64,000 nucleotides of DNA. It comes from Microstegium vimineum (lineage: Eukaryota; Streptophyta; Magnoliopsida; Poales; Poaceae). The DNA is taken from contig CM039137.1 in the NCBI GenBank assembly GCA_022036555.1, forward strand, positions 28,194,315-28,258,314, in the 5' to 3' direction. The notes beneath the pieces are model-generated. The model was given only the letters and a program-made list of their open reading frames with translations, searched no databases and was not told the DNA's origin. How positions within the stretch are numbered: position 1 is the first letter of the stretch; each line of letters starts with the position of its first letter. Both the position numbers and the translations under genes were made by a program. This document shows positions 46,635 through 57,088 of this stretch, piece after piece.

Positions 46635-47593
46635 TGGATCGGTTCGCTGACGACGGAAAGCTGGGGCAGGGCTTTACGTCTGCCGATGACTTGCTTGAAA
46701 TTGACATCGACGATGGTAGTAAACCTAGGCCTACTTTTATTAGTGCTAAATTAGATTCCCAATGTAAGCAGCAGTTAACCGATTTATTGAAAGAAAATAA
46801 AGATTGTTTTGCTTGGGATTATACAGAGATGCCTGGTTTAGACCGATCAATAGTTGAACATCGGTTACCCATCAAGTCTGGTTTCCAGCCACATCGGCAA
46901 CCTGCGCGCCGATGCAATCCTACTATTTTACCCGACATCAAGGCTGAGATTACGAAGTTAATCGAAGCTCGATTTATTCGGCAGTGTCGATATGCCGATT
47001 GGATTTCTAACGTGGTTCCTGTGTATAAAAAGAACGGAAAACTTTGTGTTTACATTGATTTCAGGAATCTTAACAAGGCTACGCCGATGGATGGCTACCC
47101 GATGCCCGTTGCCGATCTGCTGATCGATGCTGCTGCTGGACATCAAGTTATTAGCTTCATGGATGGTAATGCTGGGTATAATCAAATATTTATGGCTGAA
47201 GAAGACATATCCAAGACTGCTTTCCGATGTCCGGGTCACGTTGGCTTATTTGAATGGGTAGTCATGACTTTTGGCTTGAAAAATGCCGGTGCTACTTATC
47301 AGAGAGCAATGAATTTCATCTTTCATAAGTACATCGGCATGATAGTTGAAATCTACATTGATGACGTGGTGGTTAAGTCTGAAGATTTCCAGAAGCATCT
47401 TGCCGATTTGCGAAAAATATTGGAGTGCACAAGGGAACATGGGTTGAAGATGAATCCTAACAAATGTACATTTGGCGTATCGGCAGGGCAGTTCCTGGGT
47501 TTCATGGTGCATCAGAGAGGCATTGAAATCGGTAGAAAGTCTATCGATGTAATTAACAAGGTAGTTGCTCCTACGAACAAGACTGACTTGTAG
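46634..47593 (+). CDS. Gypsy reverse transcriptase
   Basis: RT motifs appear in order: FIRQCRYADWISNVVPVYKK, KLCVYIDFRNLNKATPMDGY, ISFMDGNAGYNQI, FGLKNAGATYQRAMN, the catalytic VEIYIDDVVVKS, and CTFGVSAGQFLGFMV. It copies element RNA into DNA. The ATG overlaps the protease stop (TAATG). Homologous elements have one continuous gag-pol frame, so the boundary is probably damage. The frame ends at TAG 47591-47593, and RNase H continues in the same frame after this single nonsense codon. Confidence 0.93.
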   Translation: MDRFADDGKLGQGFTSADDLLEIDIDDGSKPRPTFISAKLDSQCKQQLTDLLKENKDCFAWDYTEMPGLDRSIVEHRLPIKSGFQPHRQPARRCNPTILPDIKAEITKLIEARFIRQCRYADWISNVVPVYKKNGKLCVYIDFRNLNKATPMDGYPMPVADLLIDAAAGHQVISFMDGNAGYNQIFMAEEDISKTAFRCPGHVGLFEWVVMTFGLKNAGATYQRAMNFIFHKYIGMIVEIYIDDVVVKSEDFQKHLADLRKILECTREHGLKMNPNKCTFGVSAGQFLGFMVHQRGIEIGRKSIDVINKVVAPTNKTDL

Positions 47594-47596
47594 TCC

Positions 47597-47965
47597 TTGA
47601 TCGACAAGATTAATTTCATCAGAAGATTTATATCCAATCTATCTGGTAAGATTAAATCCTTTAGCCCCCTGTTAAAGTTGAAAGTCGATCAAGAGTTTAC
47701 ATGGAAAGAAGAGCAGCAGTCAGCCTTAGAAGAGATTAAGAAATACTTGGTAAATCCTCCAGTCTTGGTTCCACCTCAACACGGGAAGCCTTTCAGGTTA
47801 TATTTGTCTGCCGATGACGGTGTTATCGGATCAGCCTTAATTCAAGAGTTTGAAGGGAAGGAACGTGTAATATATTACCTGAGCAGAAGATTGGTGGATG
47901 TTGAAACCAGGTATTCAGCCATAGAAAGATTGTGCTTATGTTTATATTTTCTTGTATTAAATTAA
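47597..47965 (+). CDS. Gypsy RT thumb and first RNase H
   Basis: This begins IDKINFIRRFISNLSGKIK and continues with the RNase H start LYLSADDGVIGSALIQEF and VIYYLSRRLVDVETRYSAIE. It is in the same frame as the RT after the TAG, and runs off frame near 47935-47965, where the following domain resumes in another frame. Confidence 0.88.
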   Translation: MIDKINFIRRFISNLSGKIKSFSPLLKLKVDQEFTWKEEQQSALEEIKKYLVNPPVLVPPQHGKPFRLYLSADDGVIGSALIQEFEGKERVIYYLSRRLVDVETRYSAIERLCLCLYFLVLN

Positions 47966-49869
47966 GGCATTATTTACTGTCGGCCGAATGCACTGTTGTC
48001 TGCAAAGATGATGTGGTCAAGTACATGTTGTCAATGCCGATTTTGAGTGGACGGATCGGTAAGTGGATTTTGGCACTGTCAGAGTTTGACCTAAGGTATG
48101 AATCGGCTAAGGCTGTTAAGGGTCAAGTAATGACCGATTTTGTTACTCAGCATTGCAATATGGTGAGCTTTGTTGAGATTGCTCCTTGGGCTTTATTCTT
48201 TGATGGGTCTACATGCAAGGATGGAGCAGGTATCGGTATTCTCTTGATTTCACCCCGAGGACAGAAGTATGAGATCTCGTTGCCGATTGTTGCTACTTCA
48301 ACAAACAATCAGGCTGAGTACCAAGCTTTACTTAAGGGGTTAGAATTACTCAAGGAAGTGTGTGTCGATGCTGTTGAAATCTTCGGTGATTCTATGTTGG
48401 TGATTAACCAATTGATCGGGACATATGAATGCCGAAGTGAAGTTTTGATTGCTGCCCATGAACGGTGTTTGCAGTTGTTAAGGGGGTTCAAAGAGTATCG
48501 CCTTGAGCACATTCCAAGGTTGCATAATGAAGAGGCCAATCGGTTAGCACAGAATGTCTTAGGATATCGACCGATTCAAGAAGTCACGACATCGGTAACA
48601 GTTGCCGATGAATGGAAAAAGGAGATTGCCAATTACTTGAGGGATCCGTCTAGGAAAGTTGAAAGGCGTCTAAGGTTCCAAGCTACTAAGTATGTGCTCC
48701 TCGACGATGAGTTGTATTATCGGACGATTGATGGAGTTTTGCTTAGATGTCTCGGCAAAGAGGAATCGAAAGAGTTGATGGGTGAGATCCATGAAGGTGT
48801 ATGTGGAGCTCATCAATCGGCATTCAAAATGAAGTGGATGATTAAGCGGAATGGATATTATTGGCCGACAATCCTTGAAGATTGCTTCAACTATTTCAAA
48901 GGGTGCCAGGACTGTCAGAAGTTTGGTAATGTGCAAAGGGCGCCTGCATCGGCGATGAATCCTATAATCAAGCCTTGGCCGTTCAGAGGATGGGATATTG
49001 ATCTCATCGGCCAGATTTATCCGCCGTCGAGTAAAGGACATAAGTTTATACTTGTTGCTACCGATTACTTCACCAAATGGGTTGAGGCAATTCCTTTGAA
49101 GAAGGTGACATCGGCAAACATGGTGGATTTCGTTAAAGAGCACATTGTTTACCGATTTGGTATTCCTCAGACTATTACTACCGATCAGGGAACCATGTTC
49201 ACATCGGGAGAGTTTGATGAGTTTGCTGCTAGCATGGGTTTCAAGGTGTTAAATTCTTCTCCTTATTATGCCCAGGCTAATGGTCAGGCTGAGGCTACTA
49301 ATAAAGGGGTTATCAAGCTTATTAAGCGCAAGATTGAAGAGAACCCTAGAAGGTGGCATGTGGTGCTAAACGAAGCCTTATGGTCATATCGGATGGCTTG
49401 TCATGGTGCAACCAAGGTTTCGCCGTATCAGTTGGTCTATGGACACGATGTTGTCCTGCCTTGGGAAATCAAAACCGGTTCTAGGCGATTATCTTCTCAG
49501 GATCAACTAACAACCGATGATTACACTACTCTGATGAAAGATGAGTTAGAAGATTTGGCAGGTCATCGGTTGAGGGCATTGATTAGCATCGAAGAGAATA
49601 AGAAGAGGGTTGCCAGATGGTATGACAAGAAAGTGAAGGCAAAGGAGTTTGCCGATGGCGATTTGGTTTGGAAGTTGATTTTACCGATTGGGACTAAGAG
49701 CTCTAAGTTTGGAAAGTGGTCCCCTAATTGGGAGGGTCCTTATCGGATAAAACAGTCTGCTCCTGGTAATGCTTATATTTTGGAAACTCTCGAAGGAGTT
49801 GCGTTCTCTAGAGCGGTCAACGGCAAATACTTAAAGAGGTGCTACCCTAGTATATGGGTGGATGCATAG
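47932..49869 (+). CDS. Gypsy second (archaeal-type) RNase H and integrase
   Basis: After the end of the first RNase H (LRHYLLSAECTVVCKDD) comes a second RNase H: WALFFDGSTCKDGAGIGILL, STNNQAEYQALLKGLELLKE and EIFGDSMLVINQLIG carry the acidic residues. The integrase follows with a zinc finger (HQSAFKMKW...CQDCQKF), and DDE residues in WDIDLIGQ, TTDQGTMF and GQAEATNKG, ending in VYGHDVVLPWE and a GKWSPNWEGPY tail. Dual RNase H is diagnostic of Tat. At 645 codons, this is the longest open frame of the element. Confidence 0.94.
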   Translation: MLMFIFSCIKLRHYLLSAECTVVCKDDVVKYMLSMPILSGRIGKWILALSEFDLRYESAKAVKGQVMTDFVTQHCNMVSFVEIAPWALFFDGSTCKDGAGIGILLISPRGQKYEISLPIVATSTNNQAEYQALLKGLELLKEVCVDAVEIFGDSMLVINQLIGTYECRSEVLIAAHERCLQLLRGFKEYRLEHIPRLHNEEANRLAQNVLGYRPIQEVTTSVTVADEWKKEIANYLRDPSRKVERRLRFQATKYVLLDDELYYRTIDGVLLRCLGKEESKELMGEIHEGVCGAHQSAFKMKWMIKRNGYYWPTILEDCFNYFKGCQDCQKFGNVQRAPASAMNPIIKPWPFRGWDIDLIGQIYPPSSKGHKFILVATDYFTKWVEAIPLKKVTSANMVDFVKEHIVYRFGIPQTITTDQGTMFTSGEFDEFAASMGFKVLNSSPYYAQANGQAEATNKGVIKLIKRKIEENPRRWHVVLNEALWSYRMACHGATKVSPYQLVYGHDVVLPWEIKTGSRRLSSQDQLTTDDYTTLMKDELEDLAGHRLRALISIEENKKRVARWYDKKVKAKEFADGDLVWKLILPIGTKSSKFGKWSPNWEGPYRIKQSAPGNAYILETLEGVAFSRAVNGKYLKRCYPSIWVDA

Positions 49870-50114
49870 TGCTCAGCTGAATGCCGATGAACGAAAAGTT
49901 ATATAAGCATCGGTAAAAACAAACTGGCATTATATTACAAGTCAAAATCAAGTATCAGAGTTACATTCTTGCCGATACAACAAACAAATTACAGCAAAGA
50001 GTGGATGGCTGATACTGCACGCAAGCGAATTTGCTCTATTTCGTCCATCTCCTTGGCGTCGGCATCGGCAGAACCCTCGACCGGCTTGATTTTCTTCTTC
50101 CACAGTATGGCTTG

Positions 50115-53100
50115 TCAGGCATTCTGGTCCCTTTCTTGCCACAGGACTCTGACGGTGTCGGATAGCTGGGTTTTCTTTTGGTTGGCTGCGGTCAAAGCCT
50201 CCTCAACCTTTTGTAGCTCGGATAGTAGTTCCTCTTTCTTTGCCGATAACTGAACGATTTCTTGATTGAGGCCGTTGATGGAGATTTCTGCTTGGCCGAT
50301 ACCCTTATGCTTTTCATCGGCAATGTTTTTGAACTTAAGCTTCTCTTCCTCGCTCTTGGATTGAGCGGCCCTATCGGCAATGCGACGGGTAAGCTTCTGA
50401 TACTGGATCTGCTTGATGTCGAGGAAGGTTGCCTGGAGAAGGATTTCTGCCATATCGGCAGGGAGATGGCCTTGGATATCCTTGAAAATGATCCTTGCTG
50501 TCGATGAATCCTGAATGAGCTGGGACGTATCTTGTAGCAGTAAGGAAAGCAGCTCTTCCAGCTTGGATTTGATTTCTGCCGATAAGGTTGGGACAGAACT
50601 CTCCTCCTCTTCATCGTCATCAAGGATGTTGACCGCGAACGAGAACAGACTGTCGGCTTGGATGAGACCTTGGCATTCATCTTCATTCTGAGGATTCAGG
50701 CTAAAGGAGAAGAGACTGTTTGGAGAGTCTTGAGCCTGAAAACAGAGGTTAAAATATGCCAATCGGAAGATTGTACTATGAGCTTTAGGGTGATCGACTT
50801 ACCATTTTGAAGCGGATCTCTTGCCTAGGACTTGGCATGCTGGATGGTCCAGCTTCATCCTGGACATCGGCAACGGATGCCGATGATCGGGCCTCTGCCG
50901 GGGAAGCAGCCGATGCCGCCGGTGCTGGTGATGTTACTACCGACGTCGCGTCTGGCGTGTTGGCTGGTTCGTGTGGCGGCGATGCTGCTCTCTCATTAGG
51001 AGCTTCGGCTGACGGTGCCGATGCCGATACCGCCTCCGCTGCCACAGCGGGTGTTGTCTCCTCATCGGGGGGTCCGGCCGATGGTGCCGATGCCGATGCC
51101 GCCTCAGTTGCTGCAGCAGTTGCCGTCTCTTGATCGGGGACATCATCCATCGGTTGATCCGAGACCGGAGCCAATAAAGGATCCACCGATGATGCGCCGG
51201 CAGTTGGTTGTGCAACTAAAGCCGAGGGCGGTCCTGCTGGTGGCGCATCGGCAGTTGATGGTGCGATCGGGGCCGATGGCGAAGACGGAGGAGCCAGTCT
51301 CAGGCGCCTCTTTTTCGTTGGTGCAGCAGCAGGGAAGCCAACCCGTTTTGACGAAGACCGGGGGGCATCGGCAGCTGGACTGGAAGGTGTTTGTCTGCTG
51401 GAAGCAGATGCCGATGACCACAGTGCCTGAAAAGTATAAAACAAGTTATACAAAGTAGAATGTTGCCGATGAAACAATATGTAATCGGTACGGGTAAAGA
51501 TAAGTTTACTGCATAAACTCGCGTCAGGGCAACAGCAGCGGCCGATGTAGCCTTGGCTTTTGTAGGTGTTGGCGTAGGTACCTGTTGAGGCGTGAAGGTA
51601 GCCAGCGTCGGGGCTTTAGTGCCGATGATTGATATGGGGCCCATTATCCGAAGATTGAAGGGCCTGCCACTGTTGCTCGTTGTGGGGATCGGATCATCGG
51701 TCTGTCAAGCGCAAAGGAGTTAAGTACCAATGACGAAAGTAAAGTAATAAAGAATGCATCGGATAGAAGACTTACTGCATCATCAGGGATGATGTGATCG
51801 GTGTCAATCCGGTGCCGATAGTAGTGTGATGACTTGGCGAATAGCTGGCACCTCCACTCTTGCCACCAAGACTTGTACTCGTTTGTGATGAAGGAGGTTG
51901 GCGACCAGAAGGACAAGTCGATGTCTGCTATATCGGCATCGGGAGGGAGATTGACGACCTTGTTCCAGTCGAGAGCACTGGATATTGTTTGCCTGGGCTT
52001 CACTACTTTGGAGTAGCAGAGTTTGATCGGCAGTTGGCCAAATTCCAGTTGTCTCGCTGCTGCCGATGGATAATAGAACTCGTAGGATGGAGGGGCATTC
52101 TTCTCGGATCCGAAGATATTCACCGGAATTGCTCGGAGGGTGATGCTGGCCTTCATGATCGCTCGGTTCTCAGGCAGGTTCCCATCGGTCAGGTTGAACA
52201 GCAGCGGGAACTGGTTGTGCTCATCGATATATGGTCACTAGGTCCGTTCTGTGGAGGGAGTCCGTTGTAGAACTTCTGGAAAAAATAGCCGAAGTGCTCT
52301 GTATCGGCATCGGTACCTGGCAGCACTATAATAGCCTCTCCAAAATTAAGTGGAGGGCGAGTTGCCGATTCATCATCCCCATATCGGTAATCTTCCGATA
52401 TATCCCTTGGGAATTGTTGGGCAAACAGATCAAACTGGAGGGCCCTGTGCATGTGTGCGTTCAGCCACATATTGACAAACCACCAGGGGCCCCCGAGATT
52501 GCCGATGGGTTCTCCTAGCAGTAGCTTCTGGGATACTTGATGTAGCAAATGGTATACTGACCCAAGAAGGTACCTGCCTAAAGGAGGCCTTGTTCCATCG
52601 GCAAGTAGCTCAGCCGCTGGGAGGTGCATGGTGGTCGGGCCGACGGTTTTGCCGTAGAAGATGAACTTCTCCAACCACATGTTCAGGAAAGTGGCGTGCT
52701 CCCGTTGGTTTACCGATCTGGTTTTCTGGTTCTCATTGATGTAACCCGTCCAACCGCCGATGTTCTGGGTGTTCACCTTGTACTCGGCTTTTCTGTTGAA
52801 AAGGGTGAAGGTATCGGCAGAACTGATGTCTAAGCCGGTCAACATGTGGACATCGGCAAGGGTTGGGGTGGCTGGTCCATGCCTGAAGAGGAAGGCGTTC
52901 ATGCTATCGGACCAAAAATATGAGGCTGCCATCAACAGATTCTCGTTCTTTTCCATATCGGCGATTGAAATCCTGATACACTGATCCAGGCTGTGTTCTT
53001 GCCAGTAAATTTGTTGTGCTCTAGCTACTCCGAGGTACCAATTCTTCCAACCCTTGGTAGGCTTGGGCCATGAGCGGAAGGCGTCCTTCCACAGTCCTAG

Positions 53101-53374
53101 ACTGAAACACTCGGATCTGAATGGTACCCGGTTGGTTTCTGCGTTGATGATGAAGGTGGGGTCTGGATTGCCCATGGGGCCTAAGCAGCTTAGGTTGGAA
53201 TCAACAAGTGGGATCACTATCTTGTTGTACAATTCCTAGGGTTCGAAGAAAAGAATGGGACGAATCAGAGAAGAATGGGGATAAATCCGGATTTTGTGAA
53301 AAAAAGGAACCAGTAGGAGGTTGGATTAGGTGGAGAATGAGCCTTACCTTTGGGATGTCGATTTGGATCGCCAT
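50115..53374 (-). CDS. antisense spliced gene for plant mobile domain protein inside the Gypsy element
   Basis: On the minus strand, ATG at 53374 opens a short exon (53348-53374, MAIQIDIPK). After an intron, exon 2 (53235 to about 51776) encodes the PMD (aminotransferase-like) domain: WYLGVARAQQIYWQEHSLDQ, ATPTLADVHMLTGLDI, LGGPWWFVNMWLNAHM. A one-base frame change near 52215 separates it from NQFPLLFNLTDG and VNIFGS. Further exons at 51701 and below, 51426-50803 (Ala/Pro/Ser-rich, with KKRRLRL) and 50735-50115 (acidic then coiled coil, QLSAKKEELLSELQKVEEAL) have good splice sites. PMD proteins MAIN and MAIL1 act in silencing and genome stability, and PMDs are often transposon-borne. Its role here is unknown. 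Confidence 0.82.
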
Positions 53375-53796
53375 TGGAGTTGAAGGGTGTTTGCAGTTCG
53401 TCCTTGGATTGCGGAAGGGTACTGTTGCTCGAGCTCGTGTTCTTCAGAGCGGTTGGAGGTTGAAGACGAAGGCAAGGAGGTGAAAGTGAAAATGAACTCG
53501 GGGTAAAAAGGTAGTGTTGATCTCGGTAACTTTTATAAAGTTGCCCAGGGGTATTTTGGGGTTGCGGTCCACGCTGTGCAGGAATGTGGAGAGGTCCGCG
53601 GTAGATACGCGCGGTGATCGAGGTGGTCTGCAACTGTTTGTGCTACAATCGAGGGATTTTATTATTAAATTGCAGTTCCACACACAGAGATCGAGGAAAC
53701 TGCGCATCTATCTCAGAGGTAACGGCTACAGCAACGGCTACAATGGAGAGAATTTCGGCACGTAAAGTATTATACATTCCGAAACTGGGGGGCATG
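53375..53796 (+). other. Gypsy 3' untranslated region with polypurine tract
   Basis: The sense-strand untranslated end of the element doubles as the promoter region of the antisense gene. The purine-rich GAAACTGGGGGGCATG (53781-53796) directly precedes the 3' LTR and is the likely polypurine tract. Confidence 0.7.
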
Positions 53797-55021
53797 TGTT
53801 GACACCGTTTTTTTAGCACGTGTCAAATGAGCTAAGGATTGACTGGTCAACGGATGTTTTCTATCGGCATCGGGATAGCATGAGTCAACATAGTCGATGA
53901 GGGTGCTGCGGGAAGACCAAGTACGCTGCCGATGGAGGCTGGATGATCTTTGCCGACAAAGGTTAATTGGTGACGTCTTGCTGATGCTGATTGCCGATGA
54001 AGAGATATTGCTGATTGCCGATGAAGAGTCATTGCCGATTGCCGATGAGGGGCCATTGCCAACTGCTGATGAAGGGTCATTGCCGACTGCCGATGAAGGG
54101 TGGTTACCGATTGCCGATAGGGAATGATTGGTGAAGACAGTTACCAGCACAAGGTCGCTAATCGGGAAATGTTGCCGATTGCCGATTGGGAAAGTATTGC
54201 CAATGCCGATGGGCATGACAGCGCTTGGTGGCAGCAGAAGACTACAGGTGGCCAAAGAAGGAAGTCGCAGGGATCTGCCGATGGAAAGTTTCCATCGAGG
54301 AGAAGTATTAGGAAACTGGTGTTTTACCAGTATTGTTATTATTATGGTAGTTTGAGTCCGGCTCTTGCATGAGTCGTTTATTTGCCTTTAAAATAGGTGT
54401 GTTTGTTTAGGAAAGTAAATATTATTGTTTTAGATCCGACTCCTGCGTGAGTCAGTTTCCTTAAAGTTAGGAGTTTGTTTTAGGAAGGATACGTGTCGTG
54501 TCTTTGTACAACTCTCCATGCGGGAGTATAAATATGTGCCCGAGGGCTACGGAAAAGAAATCAATCCAATATCAATCAAACCAATTTTACTCTTATTCTA
54601 CTTTTATCGCAATTTATCTTTAACTGCATTAGCTGTAGTTTATCAACGAGTTCTTCAAGCTTCGACGGGCTGCATCACCTTGATCTCTGTCAAATCCTTG
54701 CAAGTTTCGCGTGGGAGTACCTCTGAGCCTTGGCATCCGGGCGCATCGCTGTTGCCTCGTTCAGCTCTGCTCTAGTTATCCTGATCAAGCCCTAATCCTA
54801 GCATCCAGGCGCATCGTCGTTGTCTGGATTGGATCTTGTTCTAGTTATCTTTGATAAATCTGAGCTTTGACGTCTGGGCGCATCGTCGTTGTCTCGTTCA
54901 GTTTTGTTCTAGTTATCATCCTTGTCGATTAACTGGTCAAATCGACTGGCACGCCTCCAGATACCGAGCTTTGGGTAATAGCCCGAGGTGTTCGCAGATC
55001 CTGACGCTTTTTGTGTCAACA
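53797..55021 (+). repeat. Gypsy 3' LTR
   Basis: This 1,225-bp LTR is nearly the same as 42022-43213 apart from scattered substitutions and about 35 extra bases near 54590. It contains twelve exact TGCCGAT/ATCGGCA heptamers between 53862 and 54290, partly as tandem TGCCGATTGCCGAT pairs. A TATAAATA lies near 54528. Confidence 0.95.
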
Positions 55022-55268
55022 AGTCAATACCATTGTATATGACATTGAGTGTCATGGTATTGCATTGCTTATTTTCTTGCTCTCTAGGTGTCATGCTATT
55101 GTCATAAAAAATGGCAAAGTCTTTTTTGGTCACATTCCACACCTTCTGATGAATTGAGCCTAGATGCATCTTCATCTTTCTCTTCCAATAATCAAAGGAT
55201 GTGCCACCAAACATTGGTGGTTTTCTCCCCACATGGTTGAATGATATTTGAGCCATCACTAACACCAA
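55022..55268 (-). pseudogene. Copia gag N-terminus
   Basis: The minus-strand frame starts near 55268/55256 with MAQISFNHVGRKPPMFGGTS and FDYWKRKMKMHLGSIHQKVW, the DUF4219/UBN2-type capsid start. It is cut at 55021 by the Gypsy insertion. The continuation is at 42021 and downward. Confidence 0.9.
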
Positions 55269-55302
55269 AGGTTGTTAAGCCTTGATAATAGAGGTGACCA
55301 CA

Positions 55303-55314
55303 ACTCTGATACCA
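55303..55314 (-). other. Copia primer-binding site (initiator tRNA-Met)
   Basis: On the minus strand TGGTATCAGAG follows the 5' LTR after two bases. It is complementary to the 3' end of plant initiator tRNA-Met, the usual primer of Copia elements. Confidence 0.93.
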
Positions 55315-55316
55315 CT

Positions 55317-57088
55317 TGAAAGGTCCTAGATGGCTAGAGGGGGTAAATAGCCTATAAAAATTCTACAAACCACTAGAGCAAATGGTTAGATAAACACTAA
55401 GCAAAGCTTTTTGCTCTAGCTCTACTAGGGATGAAAAGCCACCTATCCAATCAATTCTAGTATAAGTGGGTATTTATACAATCAATAGCAAAGACACAAA
55501 GATACTCACACTAGCTATAACAACTAGGAACAAGATAAGCAAACTAAGCAATCACACAAAAGCTGAACAAGTCTACACAAGGTATTAGAGCAATGTAAAT
55601 ACAATAAAGAGTGGATGAGTTATACCAATGCCTTATGAAGTGAAGATACCAATGTAAAGAACCAATCACAATATGAATACCAAGAGTAGCCGAGAGACAA
55701 TGTTGACACAATGATTTTTCTCCCGAGGTTCACTTGGTTGCCACCAAGCTAGTCCCCGTTGTGTCGACTACTCACTTTGTGATTCGGTGGCTAATAGGCA
55801 ATCACAAGCCTAGCCTACTACTCGGGTGCCACAAGAATCCATACAAGAGAGAGTAACTCAATGACATGAGAAATTTACTAGAGTTACCATTTGGTGCTCC
55901 GCCAAGGTGAGTACAATCCCTCTCACAATCGATGAAGCCAGCCACGAACAATCTCCAACACGTGCCGGAGCTTCTCCACCACCCGAGTCGTCTAGGTGTT
56001 GGCAAACACCAAGAATAACAAGAAAACCGCGGCGATGACAAACACCAAGTGCTACTAGATGCAAATCACTAAGCAAATGCACTTGGATGCACTCTATCTC
56101 TTTTTGGATGAACAAGTGATCAAAGAGATGAGTGAGAGAGGTTCTCAATAGCTCACAAGAGTATGCAAGAATAGAGTGAAGCAAGAGAGAGAGCTTGAAC
56201 CGGCCAAGGGCCTAAAATAGGCCTCCCTCAAAAACTAGTCGTTATACTCTGTGTCGCGTCCAATGGACGCTCTTTAATGTTCCAACGGACGCTCCGTCGC
56301 CAGTGTCTGTCACCAGTACAGAGAGGTCTGAAATCTATTTTTCTCTGACGGACGTGTTCGTCGCCTTGCCATCGGACGCTCCGGTGCGTCTGTTGCCTTT
56401 GTGTTAGCGCATTCTTCATTCCATCGGATGCTACAGTGAAAACCTCTCTGCATCCGTTGACATCGTCCGATGCCAGTACAAAGAGTGTCTAGAGAGCTCC
56501 TGAGTCCATCGGACGCGTCCGTCACGTGCCCAACGGACTGTGCTTAGCGTCCATTGCTGGGTCTGTGCCGAGGTTGAGCTAGGGTTACTGACTGGACGCA
56601 CCGACGCCTTGACCCAGCGTTCGATGCAGCATCCGTTGCTCAAAATTTGTCCATTTCTCAACTCCATCTTTTCCTTCCTAGCTCCAATGTGCCAAACACT
56701 AGATGTACTTCCTTAGTGCAGGTGTTTAGCATATATTTTAAGCCTTTCAAACAAGGTTATGTTACTAGGTTGATTAATGCATATGCATGAATGAACACAC
56801 CTAGTAGCACTTGATAACCGCAATCACAACACATTTTTCCCTTCTTGATAGTACGACTATCTATCCTAAATGTGATCACACTCTCTATAGTGTCTTGATC
56901 ACTTAACTGAAGATGGCCCTTTGATGTACCTTTGCCTTGAGACATCTCCTTTTCATCCATGGAGCACTTGTTCCATCATCCATGTTGCTCCACATGATGA
57001 GTTGGATCACCCTAGCTAGATAACACACTTAGCACTAGGGTTAGATAATAGGTTTCATCAATTAACAAAAACCAAACTTGGGCTTTCA
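55317..57088 (-). repeat. Copia 5' LTR
   Basis: This 1,772-bp LTR is intact at both ends (TG...CA). It diverges noticeably from the 3' LTR at 26743-28497 by many substitutions and small indels, so the Copia is clearly older than the Gypsy nested within it. Confidence 0.94.

Larger units (their letters stand above)
42022..55021 (+). mobile_element. Tat-lineage Ty3-Gypsy retrotransposon, full length
   Basis: The element is 13,000 bp with target duplication AGTCA (42017-42021 and 55022-55026), inserted in Copia gag. LTRs are 42022-43213 and 53797-55021, TGTTGACACC...GTGTCAACA. Sense-strand order is gag, protease, RT, RNase H, a second archaeal-type RNase H, integrase. The dual RNase H marks the Tat lineage. 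Between pol and the 3' LTR lies an antisense spliced gene with a plant mobile domain (50115-53374). TGCCGAT motifs pepper the whole element. LTRs look closely similar, so insertion is younger than the Copia, yet several stops and frameshifts interrupt gag-pol. Confidence 0.96.
26743..57088 (-). mobile_element. SIRE/Opie-type Ty1-Copia retrotransposon with nested insertions
   Basis: The element spans 30,346 bp including inserts. It is flanked by ATCGG target duplications at 26738-26742 and 57089-57093. LTRs are 26743-28497 (3', first base pair mutated TG to TT) and 55317-57088 (5'). A primer-binding site matching initiator tRNA-Met and a purine tract are in the right places. On the minus strand the order is gag, protease, integrase, RT, RNase H, the Copia order. 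Domain sequence (YVDDIIF, the RNase H block ending FTKPLDEKRF, Asp/Glu-rich gag) fits the SIRE/Maximus/Opie lineage. Three elements are inserted in it (30461-33741, 33784-38119, 42022-55021). Own length without them is about 9.7 kb. It carries stops and frameshifts and is defective. Confidence 0.95.

Noticed and set aside
52189..53232. Aminotransferase enzyme
   Set aside because: The 'aminotransferase-like' label of the plant mobile domain is historical. No PLP-binding motif is visible, so it is called PMD.
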